Of a stretch of DNA of 64,000 bases, positions 22,177 to 35,319 are shown in pieces. Each line of letters starts with the position of its first letter. The first letter of the stretch is position 1. The translations under genes and the position numbers were made by a program. The notes beneath the pieces are model-generated. The model was not told the DNA's origin. It ran no database searches and saw only the letters and a list, made by a program, of their open reading frames with translations. The DNA is from Hofstenia miamia (lineage: Eukaryota > Xenacoelomorpha > Acoela), in NCBI GenBank assembly GCA_004352715.1, contig SCFE01000064.1:399132-463131 (forward strand), given 5' to 3'.

Positions 22177-22735
22177 TGTAACATCCTCTACCAGGCATTG
22201 TCACTGTTTCTCTTTTGTTTATTTATAACATTAGCTGTGTACTTGCAGGTAGGGATGTTAAGTTTAATACATGTAGATAAATTATTGGTAGTCAACTAAA
22301 TGAGAATAAAACCCCTATTCCTAACTTAAGTGCACTTTTGTGGCCTGGCACAAAGACCCTTGAATTGTTCCCATGATGGATCCAGACCACTACTAAATAC
22401 AACTTTTTTAGCTTGACATTGTATTAAATAATCAAACCACAGTAAAGAAACAATATAAGAACTCCAAAAAAATTTCTTTATCAATTGTTAACGTGAATCT
22501 TAATCTATTTATAGTAGCTGAAAAAAGTACCAGTTGATTGAAAATTTTGAATCTTTTGCCTGCCAAGATGACAGCTTAAAATAATGGAAGTGATTTTTCT
22601 GCTGTTGTTTAGTCAAAACAAATTCATCTAAGCAGATGATAACTTTTTACAATATATTTTTAATCATATTCATATTCAATCTTAGTTCTTCTTAATCAAC
22701 TTTAGCAGCTTAGGGTTTATTTGGACGATGCTACA
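22177..22735 (-). repeat. 5' LTR of element B (559 bp, internally deleted)
   Basis: It has the same ends as the family II solo LTRs but lacks roughly 570 internal bases that are present in 18575-19700. TAGGGATG joins directly to the segment ending TTTAATACATGTAG. CTAC follows at 22736-22739, matching the left flank of the element. Confidence 0.85.
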
Positions 22736-22984
22736 CTACATTGTTTAAACAAAGTTATCTTAAGAGATTCAAAATAAAAAGTACTAAATTCAATTTTATG
22801 GAGGTGGATGATGAGGTGTAGGTAGCAGTGGACAGCATTTTGGAAAAGATACAGTTTTAGCATACCAGATGTTTGCATTGCAAATAAATAGATAAGAAAT
22901 TCAATGAATTGAAAGAGAGCCTTTGAGTATATGAGTAATAATGGAAACTCCAGAGGGAGTGAAATGGATTTTATCATGCTTGAA

Positions 22985-23890
22985 TAGAAAATCTGAATTT
23001 ACAATTCAAGGTGAGAGAAGAAATCTATCAAAATTGAAATAACTGAAATCTTCCTGGCAGATAGACTCTTAATGGTTTCATTGAATTCTTTGATTGTTAA
23101 CTTTCTTCTAAGATTAGAATCATGACAGACAGGTGTGATCTTCAAGAATTGAATAGAATTAGCCTTGAATTTAGCTTGTATTTTATGAATGAGCAATTTT
23201 GGTTGGCTTCAAAAATTTAAGCATTTGCAGTGTTGAGAGCATTATGAGACCAGTATTGATTACTATGGACATTATATGAGTTGTTGGTTAGAGGGCAATC
23301 TTGTGTGTGTGTTGTTTGGTGGCATGTCTAGAATATGAGTGCAAAGTAATTACTTGATTAGGGAGAAGGGCACAGAGGCAAACGTTTTTAAGAATACTAG
23401 ACCCAATGACAAAAGTGGTAGTTCCAGGTTTGATGGACTTTACAGATAAATGAGGTTTGAAGTCATTGTGCAGATTTTGAAGGATTTCAATGTTGTGGTG
23501 ATTGATTTAGTGGAAAATGTCTGCTGAATGATTCATATTGAGGAGGTGAAGGTGATGTCAGTAGGGAGTTGTCTACATTGAGAGTGTATGATAAAAATTC
23601 TTCTGGGGATGGTGTAATAGTTGGTTCAGTAGTAGATTCAGATGTAGAGCAGAGAGAATAATTAAAGAGAATAAAAAGGTTTGGTGGCATTTTCTTTGTT
23701 AAAATGAGAGAAGATTTGATGAAGCAGCTTTTTCTTTTTATGTTTGATCAAAGAATTTTCTATGTCAAGGGACATAGAACTGCCATGGAAACCTCTGACA
23801 ATTGCTTCACTTAGCAAATGCAAGTCCCAATCATCTCTAGTGAGATCTGACATAATTGAAATATTTTGAGAATAATTTTGATGCATTCAA
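22985..23890 (-). pseudogene. LINE-associated ORF fragment with SGNH/GDSL-hydrolase-like segments
   Basis: The minus strand holds a broken frame. After a Ser/Pro-rich part (23690-23487), the segment TTFVIGSSILKNV resembles the GDS-type first block of SGNH hydrolases. Near 23196-22999, FLKITPVCHDSN then EFNETIKSLSARKISVISILID resembles the last block (hydrophobic strand, ITP, then FN with a following Ile-Asp). Such esterase-like domains are known in ORF1 of some CR1-type LINEs. The upstream part (23886-23662) is basic and unassigned. It is frameshifted and has stops. The assignment rests on motif shape only. Confidence 0.4.
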
Positions 23891-23989
23891 AATGATAGAA
23901 TTTCTTATTATCAAAAAGCTTATCTGTATGGAATTTTTGGAAATGGAACTTGTTTGAATTTCTACACAAGAGTCAAAGACAATTTATTT

Positions 23990-24720
23990 CTCAATGTCTA
24001 CAAATTCTACACACTAACACATGACAAAAAGCCATTAGAATTTTTATCTAAACACAGACATTTTTGTGATTACTCATTTAGTTTAATATAGTCATTAAAG
24101 AAATGAAGAGATGTTTGCAGAAATTTAAATAAGATAGATAGCATATGTAGATGAATTTGGTAGAACAGAGATAATATTTTATATTTATTACATTATACTG
24201 GTGCTTCATCATGCTTTTCTGCCAAAATTTTAGAGTTTTTATAAACCAATTAAATGACTTTGATAGAAGCATACAATGTTTCAAATTTACATTAGTTAAA
24301 AGAAAAGTATTGAAAATGAGACAAACAGAAAGCATGTATTAGATGTTTATGATAATTGCTTTATATTACATTATGTAAGTTATGAAGATATCTAATGCCT
24401 GCAGTCATTTTTTGATTCTTATTCAGTAGAAATTTATAAATTTTAATTCATTGTCTATCTCCACTTTTAAATAGCTTACTGAATCACTTTGCTTTATTAG
24501 CTTATAATGTTTCTTTAGTTTTATATCACTTATTAGATTTCTTTGGGCCTTTGGGGAAAAAATTATAAATTGAGTTTTGTCAATATTTAGTTTTAGTTGC
24601 TATAATGATCAAACATATTGCAACTCTTTTGATATATTAAATAATTTCAAGTTAACACCATTCATTGCACTACAGAATTTTCATTTGTCTGGGTTCTCTC
24701 AGCTGATCTGGAAAAATTAT
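23990..24720 (-). pseudogene. CR1/Jockey-type LINE RT C-terminal remnant
   Basis: Read with frameshifts on the minus strand, this gives TKTKY/KTQFIIF-like text, then QKMTAGIRYLHNLHNV, HLIHAFCLSHFQY and a C-terminal hydrophobic region. The same series occurs in the better LINE at 61150-62514 (KMASGIRYLYHLRN, HAFCLSQLHY). This is therefore an old, 5'-truncated copy of the same LINE group. Confidence 0.6.
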
Positions 24721-26690
24721 TAAATACAGCCATAATTGTACCTGACAAGATATACATATGTTAACATCAGGAGTTTTGAGCTCAATCATATTTTTCTTGA
24801 AGAATATATTGTATTACAAAAAATTATTTTATTTCTCTAGATTAATCTGAATTAGCATATGATTACCATATGACTACACTGCATTAAGAAATATTCAAAT
24901 TGCAATCTATTGTCTATTTTAAGAACATAATATGCTCACTCTGTTTTTCAACTAGCATTGCAGACAAAATACGTGTTTATAATGAAAAAAAATTCTCTAA
25001 AATAAAGAATTCAGGGTAATTCAGCATATGTACATATGTGCATGCATAATTTAAAGGCTAATGTTTGAACAGTTGAAACAAAGGTTTAAGTAAGTGTAAT
25101 ATATGTTTGTTTATTCAGGAGGTCCCTAATTATACATGTAGACTTAATTTACAGAGTGTAAAACACACAAAGGATATCACAGGTTTCATATTAGTACTTA
25201 ATTTACTTAAATTAAATGACTAGTACTGTTGAAATTTAGGTAATAACAATATAAAATTTTTGATTCAGTCTCTATATCAACAATACCACAATTACATGGC
25301 CTCCAACAATTACTTGAGAGTAACTGTTAATGTGTAAGCAAGAGTTAATACATTTTTTGATTGCAATACTATTTTCTTTTAAAAGTATTAATTTCTATCT
25401 CACCTCACCTTTGCAGTTGCCTTTTAGCTTCTGTATTCTCAAGCAGTTCTTCACTATATACATGTTATGAAAGTGCATGAAGCTTCAAATATTAAAATTT
25501 AACTATATATATATATGTAGTTCTAAATCACAGTTAGTCCACAGCAAGGATTATCTCTCAGGGTAGTTCACTCCTCCTGAAACCATATCAGCACTATGCT
25601 TTATTTATCATATTTAAATATCTAGATAAATAAATAGATAAATAATATGATAAGGAAATACCTGGATACTGATGCTGTTGTAGATTAGTGGCATTCTTTA
25701 GAGTTGCCAAACTGATGTATGGTAAAGATAACACATCATCTTTGCAGTGAACTGTTATTTAAAAGTCATCTTTTGTCAATATAATTGCTGAGGATCAATT
25801 AACTTGAAAAAAAAACCAAACAATTGCAATGTATGCACTTAGAATTACCAAAATCTAGCAATGTGACAACAAGTATGCTTTCAAAGGTTAATGATCCCCA
25901 TGGTTGTTATTTTTCAATTTATATCAAATTCAAATCTATCCACTTTCTTACACCTCTTACAATTATTCAAACAACACATTTATTTATTTTATATTCACAA
26001 TTTGGTGAATTATTAACATCATAATACTAAAATCAACCACAAAGTAACAGGTACTACACCAAACCAAAAGCCTTAGTAAACAGCCAAGGGTTCAAATATT
26101 TAGAAATAGTCTGAAGACAAAACAGATATTGACAAAATTATACACCAAATTGTAATGATACTATATTCCCCCTCCAGTGCAGGCTGATTGAAGATTTATT
26201 GAGGTCCTGTCCATGATCTATCAGCTGTTTTTTATCATTTTTGTTGAGATCCTCTCACTCCAAATGTGCATTCATGAACATTCACTTCTGCTTAATCTGT
26301 TTAGTGATGGCAACTCTCTCAGTAATAGTATTTATTTTGGTTCTTAGATACATAAGATCATTTAAGTGTCTATTACATTAATAGAGACATCATCTTCTTT
26401 AAGGTAATAATAAATATTGTTGCATCACTGTTCCTCTAATGCATTAGTTTAGGTGAAATGTAGAGCCTTTGTGCTACTTTTCTTAGGTCACATTAAGATG
26501 GAATTGCAATTCAATATTGATTTTTCTTTTTATTTTTTGCTGGACATAAAATTACCACATTCTTTCTTTCTTTTCTTCCAACAATTATCAAGATCCAATA
26601 ATGTCTTTTGGCTTAGAGGCAAAGCAAATGATGTTGTCACTTCTGTTATGTTGTTATTTTATGTGAGGGTTTGTTAGTTCCACAGCTTTT
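24721..26690. other. AT-rich stretch without recognisable genes
   Basis: About 2 kb of low-complexity AT-rich DNA. I see short open frames on both strands but no motif, RNA gene or repeat end that I can support. Confidence 0.4.
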
Positions 26691-27240
26691 ACTTCTATAA
26701 AGTACAACTTTTTTTATCCAAAACACCTCTAATCAATTTCTTCATTCCTGCTAAAATGTTTCAATGGATAACATAATTTCCCTTCCTAATTGCCATAAAA
26801 TATGGATGCAGTGTTTCATCCACCACCCATGACATTTTCATTTTCCTTTGGTGGTCTCTTTCCAACCATTGTAGAATTACTCCTTGAAGTAGAAGATACT
26901 GAATGTGTCCTAATGTCAGTAAATGCACAAATTTTCTACTGCAATATGTTATCATATTTACTTTTCTATATAATTTTTTCCTTATATTAGAGAGTCAACC
27001 AATTCAGAACTCAATAGGCAGGTTTGCTGAGTCTCCAATGCACTAGTCATACTTACTTTATTCTCAGACCTCTTTGTGCAGAGGATTTCCAATTCTGATC
27101 TCAGTAAAAAGCCCCGTGGAGGCTTTGACCCTCAATCTCTCATGGCACCAATCCAAGGGGATCTCTCTGGTCTGCTTCAGCACTCCAATTGCATTCTTGT
27201 TCTTTGACAATTTGTTCTACCTTAACTAACCCTTCATCTT
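26690..27240 (-). pseudogene. Fragment of ORF3 5' end and upstream spacer (fourth gypsy copy, D)
   Basis: On the minus strand near 26820, VVDETLHPYFMAIRKGNYVIH matches the ORF3 start of element A (VGDETLHPYYIATRKAIAII). The preceding DNA up to about 27240 contains an open stretch with EIRIGNPLHKEV that may correspond to the pol-ORF3 spacer of A (open-frame text RFRVGNTLLHDSE). No LTR is seen, so this is an isolated scrap of another family member. Confidence 0.5.
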
Positions 27241-27576
27241 GTTGATTATTCCTAAAAAACTTATCAGCTTTTACTAATTTTTCTCTTTTTTTCTACACAG
27301 ACAATGTACTCAAATAAAGAACTGTTCATTTTTTCTTGGTTTAAGCTATTTGCATTTATTTACATACCAAGTAATTCTTAACATCATTGTACTAAAAGCA
27401 CTAAAATTCCATGCATTTACCATACTCATTCTTATCACCACACTATATATTAATAATAGTTAAGAAAGGAAAAGAAAAATCTCATTTCAAAAAGACACAC
27501 TGTACTTACTTACACTTTGTGTTTAGTTGCTAGAAGTCTACAAAGAAAAACTAATGACAAAATGATATTATAGTAG

Positions 27577-28457
27577 TGTAGAATCAGGGGCTGGAACTAG
27601 AGCAGTGCTGGGGACCTTAATGTCACTGCAGAAGGTTGCAAGAGTGACTATCTCATAGCAGCCCTGATTCTAGAGATAAATAAACAAATAGGGAACATTG
27701 GTAATTCATCTAGGTAACTAGTAACTGTTTAGAAAGAAAACATCCAGGATGACCAATTCATATTGCTTCACACCAGAGTGGTGTCCAAGAAGAGATGTTT
27801 ATAAACTTGCTTGAAAGTTTCTACCCTATTTGCCTCATGTAGTATTATCTAGCTGAAAAATCATCTCAGTTATTTTCTTATATCTTAGCCCATGTAATAA
27901 TAGCATGTAATTACCATGCATTCATGCTATCTAATGGCATATTATCATCACAGTGTAATCAGTTATAAGTGTCTGTTTATACTGAATTTGAATGAAAGGT
28001 TTTTTATATCTACACATAGCCATAACTTAATGTGGTCCACAATATTGGCCCTACTGTCTGAGAACTGGATTGTTGTCCCTGGCACAGAAGAGTGACTCAC
28101 AAATTGTCACAGAAAACTTATTAATTATCATAACAATGAAACAATGGTTATAATTGTAAAGCAAAGTAAACTCAGTTTTAGTTAGGTAACATCAATTGCT
28201 CTTCCTCTACATGATTTTCTCACATTTATACAAAATCATAATTATTACATGTCTTTGTTTACAATGCAATTATCACAGTTTCCCATACAAATTAAATTGA
28301 GCAACAATAACACATTAGCACCAATCATGGGGACAATCTTTTAGCTTTGTGAATTAAGCTTGAAAATAAATATGTCATACTAATGTCACTAAAATTAATC
28401 AAAACAAAGTAATCAAAATAAACTAAGAATGGGCACAGTTCCCTGAGTGACTCTACA
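27577..28457 (-). repeat. 3' LTR of element C (family I, 881 bp)
   Basis: On the minus strand it begins TGTAGAGTCACTCAGGG and ends CCTGATTCTACA. It is clearly alignable with 38267-39106 and with the element A LTR. Confidence 0.9.
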
Positions 28458-28473
28458 TGCCCACCTTGCTCAG
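28458..28473 (-). promoter_or_regulatory. Polypurine tract of element C
   Basis: CTGAGCAAGGTGGGCA on the minus strand directly precedes the LTR start, matching the tract in element A with one interruption of the G run. Confidence 0.75.
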
Positions 28474-31400
28474 TTTAGTTTTGCAGCAAAAGTTGGAGAG
28501 GCAGCCCAAAAATTAATTTCTGTGTTTCTTCTACCATTTCAATTGCTAAAATGTCATCCCAGCTGGTGACTTCAGTGTATTGGGGCTTCTTTGTAATCTG
28601 CATTAGAGCCTCTCATTGGGTTGCTTCTTCATCTTTGAAGTTGAAAAAATGTAAACTTGGGAGCCTAGTACTGATGGGTCAATTTCACCAGAGGTTGTTT
28701 AACCTTCTTGTGAAGGTATTGTAAAATCATTTGTACAGGCAAAACCTTTGAGTGCCACCATTAATGACATGAGTGCATCCATATCCAAAGTGTGTGCATC
28801 ACTTGCCCTGATGTTGCTGTTGGGATAAAATACATCTCTTAGTGAACCAATCCTGGTAGTGTGGTCTACAAAAAGTGAAAAAAATTCCATCACCGGTTGA
28901 AGTGAAATTGATCTGGATCTGAGACATTGGCTTGTAGCATTGTTATTATTTCAATGCACTTCATTACATTGTAATTGGAGGTGATAATCTCAACATTATT
29001 TACAGACATGAGGTCACTTGCAGCTTGAAATAATAGAAGAACTCAAGGACTCATTTGCAAGATCTTCTCTTGTATCTTCTGTAACTTCTCATGAATGGGT
29101 TGTCCTGTTTGAAAAATCTCTCTGATGGTTAATTTGCCATCAATAAAAATACTTTCAAGCTTGTCACCTTTGATTAACTTTTCATGCACTTCCTTATATT
29201 CAGTCGTCTGACTGAGCCACATAGATTCTGAGCTGGAACTGATGTAATTCAATTTATCAGACAAATGGGCTGAGATCTTCTTCTTTCCCTTTTTTACTTT
29301 CCATTTCAGTAATACAAGTGGTGTTTCAATGCAAGGTTGTGGCATGCACAACAGATTATTCTTTTTGGCATGTGTTTCAATTTCAGAATACTGACTACAT
29401 TATGAAGTCTAGCAGTTCAATGGTACAGGGTAGTTAATCTTTGCCTGGCTTAGGGTATCCTAAAATCTACTTTGAAGACCATGGCTGTGTAATTGATTAA
29501 TATCATTAGTGGTGATTTTAACTCAAGCAGTGGTACATTCTATGTCCAAGGGCAGTTGTCACCCATGCAATTGTAGAAGTACCAGCTCTTTCTTAGAAAA
29601 CATCTCTGTAAGGGAACACTTAATCATGCCCAATATGTCTTTATCTTTATTCTCCACAATAATTTTCTCATAAATTGTTAATACATCCATAAATTCTTTG
29701 GGTTTATGTTTGATTGTTAATATTCATTCCTCTTCAGTAATTGACCACTGAGGTGTGGGCTGCAGAGGCAAAAGAGGGTCAGAGAATTTTTCCAGCTTGA
29801 TCTTCTCAAATGAGCTCCCTAATTAAGGGAGAGAACTGTACTGCTGATGTCGCCAAAAGCTCCTCTTCTTTATAAAACTGCTCAGGCATTCTCATCACTG
29901 GATTGAGAATTAATATGGAAGCAATTATCACTTCCTTGAATAATTGGCGAGCTGTTTCACTAAATTGAAAGTATCTGTAATCCAGGTACATGTAGATAAG
30001 ATGCTCTAGATTGAAAAGACTTCTGCTTTATTGTGAACATTGTTGGGTTTGAGTAAATCAAGCAATTGCATAGTAGTCCCAGGTAATTTTTCAAGTAAGC
30101 ATTGTGTACATAAAGGAGCATAAGCAGAATTAAAAATGTCAAATTTGGTATCAGCAGTGGCTCACAACATGTATTTCTTTAAGGTGTCAGAAAAAATATT
30201 CACACCCTATGGACAGATTCCTAGCTGATTACAAATTATCATTGGTAACATTTTTCCAGTTATACTACTTGCCCCCACTAGTTGGGTGTAATATTTTTCA
30301 AATCACTCCATTGCTTTCTTGGTCTTTTTGAATGATGTAGGTGAAGCACATTTGCACAGCAGCCAGTTTTTTGCCTTCCAGGTAAGCAGGCAAGTGGTGG
30401 ACTCTTTAGCTAGGTTTATATGGGTTGGTGTATCCATTGGAAGAGACAGCATTAGTGTTTTCATAAGAAAAGTAGGTAGAATCCACCTCGCCCCTCAGGC
30501 ATAGATGTTGGGAGTTAGTTTTTCTGAGAAAAGATATTCCTTAAAATTGTCTTGTGTCTCATGTGAAATGCAAATTTCCCCTAACAGATGTTTAACTGAT
30601 TGGTGATATTGTGATGCTGAACTACTTATCTAGATAGTGGGCCACTCTGCTTCCAGATTTTTGTCTGCTTTTATGTTCCTGAAGAGTAGATGTACTTGCA
30701 AAAAGATCACTTACTGCTGTTAAACATGGAATATTGGGATTTATAGATTCCAGTGTCTGTGCTTGAAGGGCAGTGCCTATGATTAATTTCTGATCAATGG
30801 CTAATCTGTGCATAAGAATTCTCTTGAACATTTTTAGATATGTATAAATGAGCTTAGTAATGGAAATAATGTTAGTGTGGTACATACTCATTAGGCAGTA
30901 TGCTTCCTGGTATAGGTTCATAATGTTTTCCATTCTGAAGTGCAAACTTTCTACAAGATTGGGAATATCTTCTTCATATTCATCTCACAAGATCATCACC
31001 AATCTGATTATTTCCACTTTTACTAAATGATAAGCTATTTCAATACTCTCCATGATATTGGATTGTTGGATTTCATGGACCCTGAAAAAATAGATAACTA
31101 ATAAGTTAGCAAAATCAATATTGACACATTCAAACTGTTTTATTTACCACCAATTATTCAAAAACTTGCTCAAGTGTAATATAGTAAAGTCCTCATTAAA
31201 GGATGCATGTACCATACTTTGCCAATAATGCCTACTGAGATCTTCACACATCTTTGAATCATAGCAGATGATTATGTTTACTTGGGGTCTACACTCTGTG
31301 TCCATTATAAGAGGGATTATGTTGACAGAACATGATAAATTTTTTGTATTATATGTCCAGTGTAGTTTATTCTTGGTCTCCTCAGAGATGTTTTCTCTTA

Positions 31401-31590
31401 TAAAGTGAGTAGCTTTCTGGGTGGCAATAGAATATTAGTGTAAAATCTCTTCACCAAACTTTGAAATCTTCTTTTTTCTCTTTTCAGCCTTCCTTGAACA
31501 AATTGTAGAAGTGGCAGTACAGGACTCAAAAGAGGAGGTAGCCTATGAGTTTAGAGGGACTATCCAGTCACTTGGGGGTAGAGGTATATT
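28474..31590 (-). pseudogene. ORF3, element C copy
   Basis: The minus strand carries an almost full-length, decayed homologue of ORF3. Matching blocks, in order: LHFRMENIMNL and LAIDQKLIIGTALQAQTLE (30945-30622), DTLSQAKINYPV and LDIECTT (about 29460-29560), IFIDGKLTIREIF (29351-29043), FVDHTTRIGSLRDVF and DAHTLDMDALMSLM (28893-28699). The region corresponding to the ATG of copy A (near 31560) reads GTGACTGGATAG, so the start is lost or elsewhere. No signal peptide or membrane segment is visible. Together with copies A and B it defines a conserved family of unknown function. A structural, packaging or nuclear role can only be guessed. Confidence 0.75.
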
Positions 31591-33240
31591 TAATATATCA
31601 CTAAAAGGGGTATAATTAATACTTCCCACAAAGTGTTGAGACTGGGACACTTGTGTTGCTACCTGCTCTCCTAGTTGCCAGGCCAGTCATTGCCCAGATG
31701 ATGTCAGACTCACTTGCCACATCAAGCTGGGATAGTCATCTCCCATGCCTACCAGGGGCTTCAGAACCTTCACTATTTTCCATCCTCCTTCACACTCTTT
31801 GGCAGGAGGGTGGAACTGGCAACTCTTGTTTTTTCTTGGGTTTCATCATTCCTAAACAGAGTGATGAGGTTAAGGTCCCAAAATATTGTCATCAAAGTTT
31901 TGTTTATATCTAGCCCTGCATTGAGGCAGTATGTGAGCAACATTAGTATTGCTATGATTTATAGTACTAACATCAAAATCAATATCATCAAAATCCTCTT
32001 CACAATACTCAGCTAAATCATACATATCATTACTATTATCTACTAGTGTAAACTCATTATTTTTGTCTATACTGATGTCTTCAATATCCTTAATGGCTTG
32101 TTTAAGCATTTAGAAGTTAACAAATTTACCATTATTAAGGGTGTTGTGATCAAGTAATTTTTCAATCATAAATAGCCCTTGCCAATTGTTTGCTAGTTTC
32201 CACACTCAGTTGTAATTAGTTACCTGCCATGGAACATATGGAAGACTTTATTGCCTTTCTAATGTGGTTCACCTAATAATTTTTTTTGCAAAATTCTGTT
32301 TTTGATGTATAACTGACTGATTGGTGTTGTGGCACACTGTAAGGTGAACTTCCTGCATTTCTTAGGTAATATGTGATACATATCCTTTCAAATGGCCCTC
32401 ATGATAGTTCAGAAACATCATGGAGAGAAGTGTGGTATCCCCAAAAATGGACTTAAAATGACTTACTTTAATAGTTGAGTGGACAGAGGAGTTGTACAAA
32501 TATTCTACAGTTTTGATTACCCATTTCCAGTGCTTGCCTGCAGCATGTGAAAGAGCCACCCTAATCAATTTAATTAATGTACAACTTAATCATTCAACCA
32601 CAACATTGGCTTGAGTGTGGTCTGCAATAGTAAATTCATAGAGGACCTCAAGTTCTTGCATCAAGGCATCCATTAGGTAGTTTTCAAATTGAGGACCATG
32701 ATCAGACACAAGCTTTTCCAAGAGCCCCAAATTGAGTACCCATATTTTGACTATTTTCTCTCCAGCTCTTTCAGTGATCATATTCCTGAGAGAAAATCAG
32801 CCAGGAATACTTAGAAAAGTGGTCAACCATTACTAATAAGCACTAATAGCTGTTGTTGTCTTTTGACAGTTTCTCTTAATGCAATAGGCATTTCTCACAC
32901 TTATTGATGACTTCTATGACAGTGGCACACACTCCTATGGTGATGTAGTGTGTGTTAAAGGTAGTCATGGTTTGTATGATGCCAAGATGCCCTCAATCAT
33001 GAACTTTCCTTACAAGGTCACATTGAAAGTATTTGGGAATCACCAAATGATTAGTTTGGTTTTTGGTGAAAAGGAGACATTGTGCACTTAGCTTCCAATT
33101 GTTTCTCTTAAAGTAATTATTCACAATTGGATTCATTGGGTAAAAAGGATCTTTTACTTGCTCAATGAATTTTGGCAGCACTTTATTGTGTCATTAGAGT
33201 TGGATGATTTCCTGCTAGGCAATTTCTTCTCTGACCATTA
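31591..33240 (-). pseudogene. int: pol fragment: integrase and pol tail (element C)
   Basis: On the minus strand, 33181-32993 is the region before the zinc-binding domain (LVIPKYFQCDLVRKVHD matches LAIPEYFK of A). The segment 32781-32590 carries LVSDHGPQFENYL and ends near HTQANVVVE, covering the second Asp and the Glu of the DDE triad. The first Asp region is disrupted. 32568-32362 gives YLYNSSVHST and FKSIFGD, the C-terminal half. 32109-31870 is the acidic tail. The pol stop near 31770 follows a VASST...KEDG end, as in A. Frameshifts separate these blocks. Confidence 0.78.
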
Positions 33241-34560
33241 TCAGTAAAATAGTCTTTTTGGTTGGCATTGATTTCAGGTAGCAGGTCATATTTGGAAAAT
33301 GGAATAAACTGACATCAGATCTTCTCTCTGGCAGGCTTTTTAGATCTAGTATGTAACTAGGGAGTGCAGTCCAGTAATTTGCATTGAAGTGTAACTTTGC
33401 TGGTCTGTGTTGCATGGTATTTGAGAGGTCATTAAGATACTCTATCCACCTGGTGACAATGTTAGACTTATTGCTAGAGATCTTCTTTAACCATGCAAGT
33501 GCACTGTTTTTGGTACACACCCTGAAGTGATGACCAAGTATGAAATATCTAAATTTCTTAAGTGCCTCTGCTACAGCCAACATTTTGCACTTGGTAGCTC
33601 CATAATTCTTTTCCATGGCTCTTAGCTTTCAGCTAAAATATTGGAAGGGACTTTCCACTCAATTGATGACTTGCCTCAGCATGCCACTGATTGCCACTGC
33701 ACTAGCATCACAGTCAATGAGAAAGTCCTTGGTATAATCCAGTGTATTCAATATGGGGATTTTCTTTAACTCCTTTTTAGTTTGTTCTAGGTTCTGGGTT
33801 AGGGTTCTTAGTCTTCTCAGTGAGATAAGGAATAAACATTTCATAATAATTCATGAACCCCATCAATCTTCAGACATCTTTTCTAGTTTTGGGGTCTTGA
33901 TTTTATCCAGAAAATCTTTAGCATTAGTCTTTATTGAAATTTTTCCTGGCTCAATTACTCTGCCCAAGAAGGTAACTTTGGTTTGGCCTAGTATGCACTT
34001 ATTGCTGTTTACTTTAAATCCCACATTGTGTAGTAAATCCAGCATCCTGCTTAGTTTTTCCAGATGTTTAGGAAGTGTTTGGCTGGCTACTAAGATCTTG
34101 TCTATATAAGCAGAAATGCAATGTTCCATCATCTCATTTAATTTCCAAAAATCAATACACTTGACACTGCATACAGGCTGGTACTTCCCTGGATTATACT
34201 GCTCTTGATGAGATCACTCAATATTTTTTTGTATTCTCCCTTAAGATTCTGTGGAACTCGTCTTACTGGCAAATGTATAGGCTTCTCATGATTTGTCTCA
34301 ATTGCATGCTCTTCCCCAATTGCCTGTCCCACACTGGTGGAACCATAGTTGAATACCTCACTCTTGCTTGATAGTAAAGTAACTAAAGATTGACACTCTG
34401 TGGCAAAGAAATACTGATGCAAATCAGCAGAGACAGTGGGAATTTTTATTGTATCTGATGGTTTATCCATGTTGTGAATAGCCATGAATATTGGTAAGCA
34501 TGAGGTGGTTATATTTTCTACCTGAACAGAAAAAATTTCCATTTGTATGTAGTTAATTCA
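33215..34560 (-). pseudogene. pol: pol fragment: RT (palm deleted) and RNase H (element C)
   Basis: On the minus strand, 34542-34138 is the RT entry (EEHAIETNHEKPIHLPVRR, then SSIIQGSTS). The next block, 34132-33863, starts at MMEHCISAYIDKILVASQ and runs into FLGRVIEPGKISI. The stretch that normally lies between, with the first catalytic Asp and the PFGL box, is missing, and the YxDD box reads YIDK. RNase H follows (DCDASAVAISGML, NYGATKCKMLA, TKNSALAWLKK), with the third catalytic Asp replaced by Lys. Polymerase activity is therefore impossible from this copy. Confidence 0.85.
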
Positions 34561-34860
34561 AACAGGGAACTTTGCATTATTCAGAATAGTGACACAGATT
34601 TTTCCTTATTTAAAATGACATAAATCAGGCAAGAAAATATTTTCCTTCTGGTAATTTCCTTTTGTCCAGCAAACATTACATTGCTGTTATAACAGCTGTC
34701 TGTAAAAGTGGTTGCTCTTGTCCAATATCATGCTTCAATAACAACAGAATCAGTAAACTGGAAGAAAATTTCTTTTTCAGGAATCATGGTTAACTGTGAG
34801 ACCTTATGGTCTTTGATTAAATGGTATTACTTCCATAATCAATTATGCATGCATTGCATT

Positions 34861-35166
34861 CTAAAAAATAACTACCCAAAATGATGTCATAATGCAGCAG
34901 TTTGTCATGAGTGTCAACAACAAATAATCTACTTGGAAAAGTTCTTTATTGATTTGAAGCTCTATGTCATGGACCCTTCCTTTAAGTGAGATCTTGTTCC
35001 CTGAGGCATCTATCAGGCAAATTGCAGAGGAGTCTAGTGCGTCCCTACACATACATAAAGTAGTGCAACATTCATTGCTGATTATTGAGGCAGATGCTCC
35101 AGTGTCCACAGTAACATGCACTAAGCTTCCATTAACATTGACAGGAATCACATGCTTCCTCATCAT
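34861..35166 (-). pseudogene. pro: Aspartic protease domain (element C)
   Basis: On the minus strand, VTVDTGASASIISNECC carries a good retroviral-type DTGA active site. It is followed by about 60 residues including SLKGRVHDIELQI, compatible with the flap and second half of the fold. It lies between the gag zinc knuckle and RT, the usual gypsy order. The domain would cut Gag-Pol as a dimer. The frame is open over 101 codons, but its neighbours are broken. Confidence 0.75.
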
Positions 35167-35319
35167 ATTAGTGATAACAAGAACATTCTGTGCTCAGTTG
35201 TCAGGAAGCATCACTCCAGTTAGTTTAAAGCTTCCTCAATTTCAGAGTGTGGATCCTCTATCTTGGCATCCTCACTCAGATACCCATTTCCATCAGCAAT
35301 AATTTGGATGGCAGCACTG

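Larger units (their letters stand above)
10136..22735 (-). mobile_element. Element B: Ty3/gypsy-like retrotransposon, family II LTRs, with two nested solo LTRs
   Basis: This is a complete but decayed element in minus orientation. The ends are TGTAACATCC (10136) and GATGCTACA (22735) on the plus strand, and CTAC occurs just outside both (10132-10135 and 22736-22739), a 4-bp target duplication that fixes the boundaries. On the minus strand the order is 5' LTR, primer site, gag with zinc knuckle, protease, RT, RNase H, integrase, repeat-rich spacer, ORF3, 3' LTR. Two solo LTRs (16490-17743 and 18575-19700) interrupt RNase H and RT. CpG is almost absent. All coding parts carry stops and frameshifts. 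Confidence 0.9.
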
